Shown here: one piece after another, positions 17,848-25,945 of the stretch
How positions within the stretch are numbered: position 1 is the first letter of the stretch
Layout: each line of letters opens with the position of its first letter
From: Alteribacter populi
GTDB lineage: Bacteria > Bacillota > Bacilli > Bacillales > Salisediminibacteriaceae
Assembly (NCBI RefSeq): GCF_002352765.1
Contig: NZ_KZ293963.1
Coordinates: 828,368-892,367 of the forward strand
Direction of reading: 5' to 3'
Length of the DNA stretch: 64,000 nucleotides
Program-made: the position numbers and the translations under genes
Notes under the pieces: model-generated
Databases searched by the model: none
Told to the model about the DNA's origin: nothing
Seen by the model: only the letters and a program-made list of their open reading frames with translations

Positions 17848-19071
17848 TTATAGAAGCCAATCTTGCTCAAATAAAAAGGAAGGATCCAAATCAAGAAAGA
17901 CAAATTGTTTTCCTGCTAACGGGTATGAATAGGTACGAATTAGCTCATTCGTTTTTATATCTCGATATGTATCTGATAAAATCCCGACTTTTCTTCCTTC
18001 CATCTGTGCTAAATTTTCAAGGAAATACGAACGCCAGCTCCAGTTTTTCCCTTTGGCTGACGGATCTTTTTCCCATTGATCGTTTGATTTATTTTTAATC
18101 CAGTTGCACGATAGCTGATACCCGAAGCCATCGCAAATATATACACGATATGCGAGTTTTGATAAATGCTTGGCAATTTCATAAGCTTTTTCATCTTCAT
18201 TAAGACGAGGTCCGTGTTCTTTTTCCACTTGATGGAGATCACGATCTAACTGTAAAACAAATGCAATTTGCTCTTGAAGTAATCCATTTTCATGGCGGAT
18301 AAACGATTTAATTTTATCCTCGAGCTTAGGTTTAGCTATTTGTTTGTTCGTCCAATTTTTTTCTGGCTTATGCAAATAATCACCTGTTACGTATCTTCCA
18401 CCATATCGCCACGCTAAGTGAAGATGATGTAAGTCAATGATCCCTTTAAATAACAACGTAGCGCCAATTTTCCGAGAAAATACAGCTAAAGCTTCCAGAA
18501 CATTACGGTAGTCATTAGAAAAATGATGTGAACCGATACCTCCGAGATCGACTTTCATCATGTTGGGCTCAAGAATGGATAGTCGGTCCAGGTTGCTGCC
18601 AAACTTACCGATATCATCAATCGCAACTTGAATGTTATTTGTTGTAAAAAACTTAATCAGATGGCTTAACGACTCAATCTCACCTTTAAAGTCATGTTCG
18701 CGAAAATTTAATACGACATTTTCTAACGGCACAGCTTGCCTTTCAAATTCTAAAAGTCTTTCAAGTAACGTTTCATGTACATTTAACTCGGTCAGCACAT
18801 TCGCATCGACATTGAGAAACAAAAGGGCAGACTCCTCCATACTAGCATAGTGAGTCAACACCCGCTCTTGAATCACAGAATCTACTTCCCATTTATATTC
18901 AGCTGGAACATTTTGATCTGAGAAAAAATTCTCTAAACTTAACCATTCGACTCCAACATTCAGTCTTCCGTGAATTTCATAACCGACAATTTCTTGTGCA
19001 TCTGCACTAAATACAGCTTGATAAAATGGAATAACATCATGTTTATGTAAAATAACATCTAATGGATCCAT
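17848..19071 (-). CDS. ykuI: YkuI-like protein with degenerate EAL domain
   Basis: A 407-residue protein of the same length and layout as B. subtilis YkuI: an EAL-fold domain (about 1-250) and a PAS-like C-terminal domain (about 280-407) ending in SYLYEQDGLI-like SFLFEQDWLL. The catalytic EAL motif is EIH (GYEIHGRL), the metal-binding Glu of the usual E.TE strand is Asn (LNFREHDF), DDFG is DDIGKFG, and the general-base region EGVE reads KGIID. YkuI binds c-di-GMP without clear hydrolysis; this homologue has lost more catalytic residues and is best read as a sensor or a non-binding relic, not a phosphodiesterase. Confidence 0.88.
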   Translation of the reverse strand: MDPLDVILHKHDVIPFYQAVFSADAQEIVGYEIHGRLNVGVEWLSLENFFSDQNVPAEYKWEVDSVIQERVLTHYASMEESALLFLNVDANVLTELNVHETLLERLLEFERQAVPLENVVLNFREHDFKGEIESLSHLIKFFTTNNIQVAIDDIGKFGSNLDRLSILEPNMMKVDLGGIGSHHFSNDYRNVLEALAVFSRKIGATLLFKGIIDLHHLHLAWRYGGRYVTGDYLHKPEKNWTNKQIAKPKLEDKIKSFIRHENGLLQEQIAFVLQLDRDLHQVEKEHGPRLNEDEKAYEIAKHLSKLAYRVYICDGFGYQLSCNWIKNKSNDQWEKDPSAKGKNWSWRSYFLENLAQMEGRKVGILSDTYRDIKTNELIRTYSYPLAGKQFVFLDLDPSFLFEQDWLL

Positions 19072-19504
19072 CGTTTTATTCCCCTTTTCATGCCTTTAAC
19101 TATACTATTATATCACGAATCTCGTATTTCAAGGTCGACGAATCTTCACTGTTTGTTTTCTGGTCTCTTTTGACCTACCCAACGTTGCGATGAGCATTTT
19201 CCAGCAATAAATATCAATTCCGTAGTGAATGCGGTCGCTAGAAAATCTATCTGACTTCTCTGCACAGAACTACACCACAGAAGGGTTATTCCGTTATTGC
19301 TTAAAACAAAAGGAATGTAACTGAGATGGAAGGCTATGACACTCATTTCGCACCAACCTGTGTGAGAGAACACTCCTATCGATACGACAGGTTTGATTAA
19401 AAATACCAAAGCTTGAAATATGCACGCCCGAAAGAATGTATGGATTGTCCATTGGCTCATGATTCCCTTTTCTAAAAGTTTACTAAATGAAGATAGTGAC
19501 TTAC
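19072..19504. other. Gene-free interval left of IS copy 1
   Basis: About 430 bases without a convincing gene. The plus strand has several short frames broken by stops, which could be a decayed element, but nothing could be matched to a family. Confidence 0.3.
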
Positions 19505-19542
19505 AGTGCCACTACGCAGTTGGGCGGAACCTGTGAGACTCC
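19505..19542. repeat. Palindromic repeat, fragment left of IS copy 1
   Basis: On the minus strand the sequence GGAGTCTCACAGGTTCCGCC continues the IS junction and corresponds to GGAGTCTCGCAGATTCCGGA of the unoccupied repeat at 16165. Confidence 0.65.
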
Positions 19543-19809
19543 CTCAGGAAAAGTTGATATGGCGGGGGTCCGCCCGGATTTTGAGGCCCTAAAAAATTTT
19601 TTTGTACTCGCCTCCGACTGCCAAGGTCCACATAATTCTTGTAAATACATTTACTGTATTTAGAGATTACGCGTTGCGTTGGGAATGTGGGGTACATTTC
19701 CATATATAGGTGTAATTCACACGAGAAAAACTCTGCTACAATCAGGTGACTTACCCTCCCATGTCTCCTGGCATCAAGTGCCTACATTCCTTCGTTGGGT
19801 CTTGCCTGA

Positions 19810-19835
19810 CGCAGATCTCGGACTCTTACTCCTGC
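19810..19835 (-). ncRNA. Candidate bridge-RNA target loop, IS copy 1
   Basis: Within the non-coding end, on the element's coding strand, GCAGGAGT (19835-19828) and ATCTGCG (19816-19810) occur 11 bases apart. The first equals the left side of the target, the second is complementary to its right side. The extent of the RNA is not defined. Confidence 0.4.
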
Positions 19836-19926
19836 ATGGACTGCCCTTTACTGGGCGTCTAAAGTCTCCGTCTTGCCGAATCTCTGTGCCTGTGTTGTCA
19901 AAGGTACATTAAAGCACTGTGAAGCC

Positions 19927-21207
19927 TTACGCTGCCTTGTTCTGAGGATAGTTGGAAGAGTCTATCAACATTCTCTCAGGGTCAAACATTGCCTGTTTCT
20001 TGCTAAGTCCATGGAACACCTGAAGCAGCTTTCTGCATAGCACAACCATTGCTTCTTTCTTGGTCAGTGGATTTTGTTCCCGTGAGTGATAATGCATGTA
20101 CAGTTGACGAAAGCTTGCATTGTTCTGAATGAGCGGAAGGATCGCTTTATAAAGTAAGGCTCGTAGTCGTTTTCTTCCGCGTTTAGAGATCTTCTTTGTG
20201 CCTTTATGCTGACCTGAACTGTTCTCACGCAACGTAAGTCCCGCTAGCTTAATGAGTTGGCGTGGATGCCTGTAATTGCGCATAGAGCCTGTTTCAGCCA
20301 ATAACTCGCTTACAGTGTTCTCGCTGATTCCCGGAATGGAGACGAGGTACTGAAACTCTTCTAATGACTGGGCCTGCTCAACCATCTGGGAAGTCACCTC
20401 TTCAAGTTGTGATTCCAATAGTTCCAGCTGTTGAACAAGGCTGCGAATCTCCAGCCGTGACATTTCCTGACTGCGTGTTACGCCAATAGAGTGACGAGCC
20501 ACTTCAATCAGGGTCACGATTTTGGGTTTCCCAGCATACTTGGCGCCAGCTTTCTTCTGTTGCCTGACCATCTCTTCGACAGACAAATGTGGAACATCCT
20601 GGGGAAGAGGTGTCAGCTTTAAAACGGCAAGAGCTTGTTGGCCCAATTCACTGAAGACTTGATTGAATTCCGGAAAGTAAAGATCCTTCCATCGCTGTAT
20701 CCTGTTTTTTACGGAAGAGATATCTTTTCGTAATCGTTCCCGGATTGCGGATCCATGCCTCATGTGATGTTCAGCGGTTGTCATCTTCCGCGGTATACTA
20801 AAATAGCCGTTAGGAAGAAGTTTCGCTATAACGCGTGCATCTTTAGCGTCGTTCTTCGTTTGAGAATTATCGTCCATTTCCTTGGATTGTTTTACATGCA
20901 TTGGATTGACGATGACAAAAGGGAATTCGAAAGCCTCCAGCATAGCCGCAAGGTTCATCCAGTAGTGGCCGGTTGCTTCAAAACCGATGAGCACATTTGA
21001 TTTGTTGTGTGTCTCCATCAGTTGTCTAACAGCCTGCTCAAAATGGATGAAACCATCTTTTGACTGGTGGATGCGCCATACTTTCGTTAATTCGCGTCCG
21101 CGCAAATCGACGGCACAGGCATAGTGATTCTTTTTTGCAATATCGATTCCAATAACTAGAGTGTTTTCGTTGACTTGATTAATTCGTTCATTTCTACTAC
21201 GATTCAT
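19927..21207 (-). CDS. IS110-family transposase (copy 1)
   Basis: A 426-residue recombinase behind AAAGGAGGAA. The N-terminal RuvC-like DEDD domain shows VIGIDIAKKNHY, IGFEATGHYW and KNDAKDARVIAKLL. The middle is a coiled coil. The C-terminal Transposase_20 domain has LVSIPGISENTVSELLAETG and NSSGQHKGTKKISKRGRKR, which contains the catalytic serine region. All catalytic elements are present and the frame is intact, so the enzyme is probably active. Copy 2 has Met in place of Ile in KPKIVTLIE. Confidence 0.95.
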   Translation of the reverse strand: MNRSRNERINQVNENTLVIGIDIAKKNHYACAVDLRGRELTKVWRIHQSKDGFIHFEQAVRQLMETHNKSNVLIGFEATGHYWMNLAAMLEAFEFPFVIVNPMHVKQSKEMDDNSQTKNDAKDARVIAKLLPNGYFSIPRKMTTAEHHMRHGSAIRERLRKDISSVKNRIQRWKDLYFPEFNQVFSELGQQALAVLKLTPLPQDVPHLSVEEMVRQQKKAGAKYAGKPKIVTLIEVARHSIGVTRSQEMSRLEIRSLVQQLELLESQLEEVTSQMVEQAQSLEEFQYLVSIPGISENTVSELLAETGSMRNYRHPRQLIKLAGLTLRENSSGQHKGTKKISKRGRKRLRALLYKAILPLIQNNASFRQLYMHYHSREQNPLTKKEAMVVLCRKLLQVFHGLSKKQAMFDPERMLIDSSNYPQNKAA

Positions 21208-21309
21208 GAAGGGTTCCTCCTTTGTGATTGCTGGTTTGTTTTTGCACCTTGCATCATATCGGAGGATCCTTTTTTTATCAATAGGGGTAAAACCTATCCG
21301 ACAGGAATG

Positions 21310-21425
21310 CTCCTGCGGAAAAAACGGGCCAGACGAGACTGCAGGGCGCTTTTCCCGAGGAGGCTTGGCGGTTCGTCCGCGGAAAGCGAGCAGATGCAGT
21401 CCAACGAAGCTGCAAATAGATACGC
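21310..21425. repeat. Palindromic repeat, part right of IS copy 1
   Basis: The reverse strand carries GTTGGACTGCATCTGCTCGC, TTTCCGCGGACGAACCGCC, a CCTCGGGAAAAGCGCCCTGC segment and CCGTTTTTTCCGCAGGAG up to the IS junction: the left part of the repeat seen whole at 16058. Confidence 0.75.
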
Positions 21426-21510
21426 TTTTAAAAAAATGGGAGGAGCATGTTGTGCTGAAATTGTATGCAATTTTAAATATATGAATGATGAACGTGGTTC
21501 AACTCTCAAG

Positions 21511-21547
21511 AAAAACGTGCGTCTCAGCTTAAGAGATACACGTTTTT
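21511..21547 (-). terminator. Terminator after P-loop ATPase gene
   Basis: AAAAACGTG.GTCTC pairs with GAGAT.CACGTTTTT around AGCTTAA. The minus-strand side ends in TTTTT. Confidence 0.75.
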
Positions 21548-21591
21548 ATAGTGTCTTATTCTCTACATTTTTAACACAGAGTAATGATTAG

Positions 21592-22659
21592 TTATTGAGA
21601 AACCATTTCATTCACTTGAGTCATTAGGCTACTTAACTGAGCCTCATCTACGTGTTTTTCGTAAAGAGTGTCGATTTTATTTTCTCCTGTCAGGATGGCT
21701 CTAAGGGCAGCGGTTCCTGCTTTCATCTTTTCGGTGTAGGCTTTGGCTTGCTCATCAAGTTGCAGCTGATACGTTTTTTCAACGGAAGGATCCATACACC
21801 GTTCGAACATATCCACCACCTGATCACCGTTTCTCGTTGGATCAATCACATGCGGTGCTGTCCCGTCTAAAATTGCACAGTTCAATTGAGGTATCATAAC
21901 CATATCAAGACTATCAGGATCTAAAGCACAAGGAAAGTAACAGACATTATAACCTTGTTGTTCTGCGTTTGCGGCTATTTTTCTCATCAATGTTGATTTC
22001 CCGCTACCAGAACGCCCTTTAATGATCACTCTTTTGGATAGAAGTTGGGTAATCTCATCAATAAAATTGACTGGCCCAAAAGAAGTCGCTGCTCCAAAAA
22101 AACGTTTCCCGGTAAAAGGGACCTCTTTTGAATGTTCTTGTTGACCCAAAAGATCTTCACTAAGATCGTCAGCTACTCGATTTGCTAATGAAAAATCCAT
22201 GGCTTGAAGATAGATCTCTTCTTTTTTTTCGTGAATCGCTTTTCCTTCCTGAAAACATTGGTAGACATGCTGTTGAAGCTCGCGAAGCCTCTCCACTAGA
22301 TCTCTGATTTCATTTGCACCCTCTTGAAAACTACTTTTTAAACAATCGTTTAAATTGACTTTACTTGAAGAGGTTTCGCTGTATTTTTGAGAAAATGCGA
22401 ATAATGGATCATCGGCAAGGACGAGTTTTCCTTTTGAAGTCACCATACCTTCTGCAATTCTTCCATCGGTCGGATGAACAAAGGTTGCAGAAAGCTTTTG
22501 CTCCTGAATTTCTTTCTTAATCAACTGATTTAAAATTCCTCCACGCATCTTTTTACTTCCACCTGCTAAAAATAGTCGATCGTCAGCTTGAGTAACAGTA
22601 TCCTTAGCTAAACTAATATGTCCTTTACTCGTATGTGCTCTTAAAAAGTAATTCGTCAT
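21592..22659 (-). CDS. P-loop ATPase of unknown function (PRK06851-type)
   Basis: A 355-residue soluble protein; the ATG at 22659 has GTGGAG just upstream and is preferred to an upstream TTG. The central Walker A motif is KGRSGSGKSTLMRKIA, followed by CYFPCALDPDSLDMVMIP and CAILDGTAPHVIDPTR. A weaker nucleotide-binding-like region (FLAGGSKKMRGGILN) lies near the N-terminus, as in tandem P-loop proteins of this Firmicutes family. No biochemical role is known. It is a single-gene unit. Confidence 0.8.
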   Translation of the reverse strand: MTNYFLRAHTSKGHISLAKDTVTQADDRLFLAGGSKKMRGGILNQLIKKEIQEQKLSATFVHPTDGRIAEGMVTSKGKLVLADDPLFAFSQKYSETSSSKVNLNDCLKSSFQEGANEIRDLVERLRELQQHVYQCFQEGKAIHEKKEEIYLQAMDFSLANRVADDLSEDLLGQQEHSKEVPFTGKRFFGAATSFGPVNFIDEITQLLSKRVIIKGRSGSGKSTLMRKIAANAEQQGYNVCYFPCALDPDSLDMVMIPQLNCAILDGTAPHVIDPTRNGDQVVDMFERCMDPSVEKTYQLQLDEQAKAYTEKMKAGTAALRAILTGENKIDTLYEKHVDEAQLSSLMTQVNEMVSQ

Positions 22660-22790
22660 TCTCCACACTCCCGCCCAGTTTAGTGACGTTAGTATGATAT
22701 TCAACCTTTCCAAAAAAAGTGAATGGTGTCATTCGCGTACAGTTGATAATAAACTACACAACAGGAGTTGAAAATGCAACAAAGCTGTTT

Positions 22791-23651
22791 TTACCGGACT
22801 TTTTGAAGTTCCTCTAATAGTAATTCTGCTTCATGATATGGAAGGTTCGTCACTCCAAGTTCCTCTCCAGCTCTACCAAAAGATTCGTGGTGAAAATCAG
22901 AACCTCCTGTTTTTAATAAAGAAGTGCCGGTTTCATTTTCTATTGACTTTGCTAATGCTTTAAAACGGTCAACAGCATCCGTGTCATGATCACGGTGATA
23001 AACTTCGATCCCATCTAATCCTCCGTGAATGACCCAGTTTTTGATCTCATCATCCAATCGATAGAAAATCGGGTGAGCAACAACAGCAAGTCCTCCAGCT
23101 CCGTGAATCGTATCAATGGCTTCATAAGGTGTAAGTTCTTCTTCCTTCTTCACGTAACACGGCTTCCCTTCGCCAACATATCGATCAAAAGCCTCTTTCA
23201 CGGTCTTCGCGTATCCTTTTTCTACTAACGCTTTGGCCAAATGTGGTCGTGAGTAAGTATGACCTGTTACATAACGTAAAACATCAGACCAACGAACATC
23301 AAGCCCTTCCACCTTACACTTTTTAAGCATCTCATCCATTCGGCTTTTTCGCATGCTTCGATAAAAAGCGATCGTCTTTTGAAATTCTTCGTCTTCAGGA
23401 TTAATCCCGTAACCTAAAATGTCGACACTTTTTCCTTGGACCCGTGTACTAAGTTCGATGCCTAGGATGAAGGTGACCCCTAATTTCTCGGCTTCTTTCG
23501 CCGCTGCTTCAACGCCGCCCGTTGTGTCGTGATCGGTTAGCGCTACAATGGAAAGTCCTCCATCAGCACAACGTTTCATTAACTCAGACGGGTCACAACC
23601 GCCGTCTGAGTAGGTGGAATGCATATGCAAGTCTGCTTTCATTTCTGCCAT
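22791..23651 (-). CDS. PHP-domain phosphoesterase
   Basis: A 286-residue enzyme with the four PHP metal-binding motifs: DLHMHSTYSDGG (7-18), TDHDT, VVAHPI and GGSDFHHESFG. Proteins of this YciV/TrpH group hydrolyse 5'-phosphates from short RNAs or 3',5'-bisphosphonucleotides. The acting substrate is not shown by the sequence. It is preceded by nadE on the same strand with a 76-base gap that contains a GGCTGCTC hairpin. Confidence 0.9.
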   Translation of the reverse strand: MAEMKADLHMHSTYSDGGCDPSELMKRCADGGLSIVALTDHDTTGGVEAAAKEAEKLGVTFILGIELSTRVQGKSVDILGYGINPEDEEFQKTIAFYRSMRKSRMDEMLKKCKVEGLDVRWSDVLRYVTGHTYSRPHLAKALVEKGYAKTVKEAFDRYVGEGKPCYVKKEEELTPYEAIDTIHGAGGLAVVAHPIFYRLDDEIKNWVIHGGLDGIEVYHRDHDTDAVDRFKALAKSIENETGTSLLKTGGSDFHHESFGRAGEELGVTNLPYHEAELLLEELQKVR

Positions 23652-23727
23652 ATTAACACCTCAATGTGAAGTCATGTCTAAAAACAATCATGAGTGGCTG
23701 CTCTTCCAATGAGCAGCCTCTTAAAGG

Positions 23728-24555
23728 TTACTGCCACCATTTATCAAACAGTGTAACCGGCAGCTGTCGTTTATGTTCCGTTTGCTGGTATCGTTTCTCC
23801 AGGTTCCCTTTTGCTTCTTTACTGATGTCTTTACCTTCCAAGTAATCATCTATTTGATTATAAGTAATTCCCAATGCTTCTTCATCAGGAAGCATTGGCT
23901 GACCATCCTCTAAATCAGCAGTTGGTACTTTTGTATAAAGCTGTTCTGGAGCCCTGAGTTCCTTTAACAATGCCTTTCCTTGCCGCTTATTTAATCCAAA
24001 CAGTGGGGCAACGTCACAAGCACCATCACCAAACTTTGTATAAAACCCCGTGACAGCTTCGGCAGCATGATCCGTTCCAACCACTAAACAACGATAATGT
24101 GCAGCGAGATCATATTGTACTTTCATTCGTTCCCTTGCTTTTGTATTGCCTTTGACAAAGTCACTCATTGTCTCCCCTGTAGCCACAGTAAATTGTTCAG
24201 CTGAAGCGTCTACTGCTGGCTTAATATTAATCGTTACTCGGTTGTATGGGTTAATAAAATCAAGCGCCTTCTGAGCATCAGCTTCATCCATTTGTGTACC
24301 GTGAGGAAGACGGACAGCATAAAAAGTATAACGATCCGTCCTTTCCTCTTTATTCAATTCTTCCATTGCCAGTTGCGTGATTTTTCCTGCTAGAGTTGAA
24401 TCCTGGCCACCGCTGATACCTAGCACATAGCCGCTCGTTCCTGTTTTTTTTACGTAAGCTTTTAATAAGTCGATACGTTTCTTTATTTCTTCCTGCAGAT
24501 TTATCTTCGCTTTTACTTTGAGCTCTGAAATAATCTCATCTTGTAATGTGATCAT
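23728..24555 (-). CDS. nadE: NH3-dependent NAD+ synthetase
   Basis: A 275-residue cytosolic enzyme that amidates nicotinic acid adenine dinucleotide with ammonia and ATP, the last step of NAD synthesis. The ATP pyrophosphatase P-loop SGGQDSTLAGK (about residues 46-56) is present, as are GTDHAAEAVTGFYTKFGDG and FGLNKRQGKALLKEL. There is no glutaminase domain, which is normal for the Bacillus enzyme. It follows the 98-aa gene by 21 bases. Confidence 0.96.
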   Translation of the reverse strand: MITLQDEIISELKVKAKINLQEEIKKRIDLLKAYVKKTGTSGYVLGISGGQDSTLAGKITQLAMEELNKEERTDRYTFYAVRLPHGTQMDEADAQKALDFINPYNRVTINIKPAVDASAEQFTVATGETMSDFVKGNTKARERMKVQYDLAAHYRCLVVGTDHAAEAVTGFYTKFGDGACDVAPLFGLNKRQGKALLKELRAPEQLYTKVPTADLEDGQPMLPDEEALGITYNQIDDYLEGKDISKEAKGNLEKRYQQTEHKRQLPVTLFDKWWQ

Positions 24556-24576
24556 GGGTTTACCCCTCCAATAAAA

Positions 24577-24873
24577 TTAATGAAATCTGTAGTATTGATC
24601 CTCAAGCCCTTCCTGAATGAGGATTTCCTTAGCGTTTTCACCTAGTAAATCAAAGTGAGGGAAGTCCTCGCGGTAATGAATCCATTCCCTCTTAAGTCCG
24701 TACTGCTTCCCCCAGCTAACGAGTTTTTCAACATCTGCACAGCCTGCTTTCGTGACCGTCTTATATTGCGGAAAGCGTGGATCATACCAATAATGGGTAA
24801 GAAAAGCGATCTCCCCGCGTTGAGCTTTTTCTTTAAAAGCTACTAATTCTGTTTTTGTTATCCCAAAGGCCAT
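24577..24873 (-). CDS. Conserved hypothetical protein upstream of nadE
   Basis: A 98-residue acidic-basic balanced protein (AFLTHYWYDPRFPQYKTVTK, a single Cys at GCAD, LKREWIHYREDFPHFDLLG). It has no membrane segment. I do not recognise a named family. The 21-base spacing to nadE suggests one operon, but that alone does not give a function. Confidence 0.7.
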   Translation of the reverse strand: MAFGITKTELVAFKEKAQRGEIAFLTHYWYDPRFPQYKTVTKAGCADVEKLVSWGKQYGLKREWIHYREDFPHFDLLGENAKEILIQEGLEDQYYRFH

Positions 24874-24976
24874 AACAATCCCCTTTCACTTACTACCTTA
24901 TTTTATCATTCTCTTGCTGGAATAAATCAATCATAAAGGAGAGGATTGTTAGAAAACCTGCCTTTGTTTTTTTGAT

Positions 24977-25120
24977 TTTATTAATTAGGCTCTGTTAAAG
25001 CCCATTCTTTCACTTTCGGTGGACGCGGCTCGAGCCGTTCCCGTTGACGTTACCACCTTTGCTCACCACAACACAACAACCCAGTGTTAACTTCTTTGAG
25101 AACAACACTAATTAAACTAA
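24977..25120. repeat. MITE-like element
   Basis: TTAATTAG-type ends (ATTAATTAGGCTCTGTTAAA on the left, AACACTAATTAAAC on the right) enclose about 110 bases with the palindrome CGGCTCGAGCCG. There is no gene between 24874 and 25209; the rest of the gap is a terminator. Confidence 0.5.
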
Positions 25121-25156
25121 TAGTCACTCAAACATAATGTTAGTATAGCAAGTAAT

Positions 25157-25185
25157 GAAAAAAGGCAAGAGCGACTGCTCTTACC
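25157..25185 (-). terminator. Terminator after tlp
   Basis: GGTAAGAGC and GCTCTTGCC pair on the minus strand around AGTC and are followed by TTTTTT. Confidence 0.75.
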
Positions 25186-25209
25186 TATCCGTTACCCCAT
25201 ATTTACTTT

Positions 25210-25437
25210 TTAAAAATCTCCACGTTCGTGGTCGGCCTGTTCATCAGCAATTTCGGCTTTGAAACTTTCGATACTTTGTTCACGGCGACGATTTTTCTCC
25301 TTAATTGCTTGACGTTCTTCCTCTTTTAAATCAAGGTTGTCTGCTGTTTCTTTTGCGGCTTCCATATTTTCCTTTGTATCTTCCAGCATTTTTTCCAGCT
25401 TATCTACATTATCTTGACGTTTATCCGGTTTGGCCAT
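25210..25437 (-). CDS. tlp: Small acid-soluble spore protein Tlp
   Basis: A 75-residue charged helical protein behind GAAGGAGGAA. RQDNVDKLEKMLEDTKENME and IKEKNRRREQSIESFKAEI are the conserved blocks of the Tlp family of minor spore-core proteins. In B. subtilis tlp directly precedes the citB-linked yneP; here yneP is also the neighbour, but upstream. Expression is expected in the forespore. Confidence 0.9.
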   Translation of the reverse strand: MAKPDKRQDNVDKLEKMLEDTKENMEAAKETADNLDLKEEERQAIKEKNRRREQSIESFKAEIADEQADHERGDF

Positions 25438-25528
25438 CGATCGATTCCTCCTTCAAAATTACGTTTTTATTTTTACTTGAAAGAGAAATTTTATGCATAC
25501 TATTTTTTACATTCTTGTGTTATTATCG

Positions 25529-25945
25529 CTATTTTTTATGCTTTTCATATGCCTCATGCCAATCGGGGAAACGCTTTTTAATATGAATCGGCCGGAATGT
25601 GTTTTTATTGACGCAAACATGTTCACTTTGACCAGTGACACACGTGTCTCCGTTCTCATTGACAATTTCGTAACCATAAGTCACACGAATGCCATTGTAT
25701 TCTTCAATCCAAGTACGAACAACAACAGTTTCTCCATATTTAGCTGGGGCTTTATAAGATAATTGAATATTCGTTACCGGCGATAAAACGCCAACCTTTT
25801 CCATTTCAGCATAACGAAATCCTAGCTTTTCAATTAACTCGGTTCGGCCGATTTCACACCAAACTAAATAGTTGGCGTGATAGACAACACCCATTTGATC
25901 TGTTTCTGCATAGCGGACAGTCACTTCTGAATTGGTTACTAGCAC
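25529..25945 (-). CDS. yneP: YneP-type hotdog acyl-CoA thioesterase
   Basis: A 138-residue hotdog-fold enzyme starting at GTG 25945, behind GGGGAGAA. VRYAETDQMGVVYHANYLVWCE is the 4-hydroxybenzoyl-CoA thioesterase signature with the catalytic Asp. It hydrolyses acyl-CoA thioesters in the cytosol; the acyl chain is unknown. Its start codon overlaps the last base of the upstream AAA ATPase stop codon, so translation is coupled. Confidence 0.9.
   Translation of the reverse strand: MLVTNSEVTVRYAETDQMGVVYHANYLVWCEIGRTELIEKLGFRYAEMEKVGVLSPVTNIQLSYKAPAKYGETVVVRTWIEEYNGIRVTYGYEIVNENGDTCVTGQSEHVCVNKNTFRPIHIKKRFPDWHEAYEKHKK

Larger units (their letters stand above)
19543..21309 (-). mobile_element. 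IS110-family insertion sequence, copy 1
   Basis: A 1.77-kb element nearly identical to the one at 58414-60178. It has one transposase gene, a short upstream end (about 100 bp) and a long non-coding downstream end (about 380 bp). The GGAG at 19539-19542 and 21310-21313 borders it and is present once in the unoccupied site. No terminal inverted repeats are seen, as usual for IS110. The long 3' non-coding end is the position of the bridge RNA in the IS1111-like subgroup. It differs from copy 2 by one amino acid in the transposase and a short T-run length change. Confidence 0.9.

Noticed and set aside
19146..19460. Minus-strand frame of 104 codons left of IS copy 1
   Set aside because: No ribosome binding site, composition unlike a real protein, several broken frames on the other strand. 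Possibly decayed DNA, but not supported as a gene.
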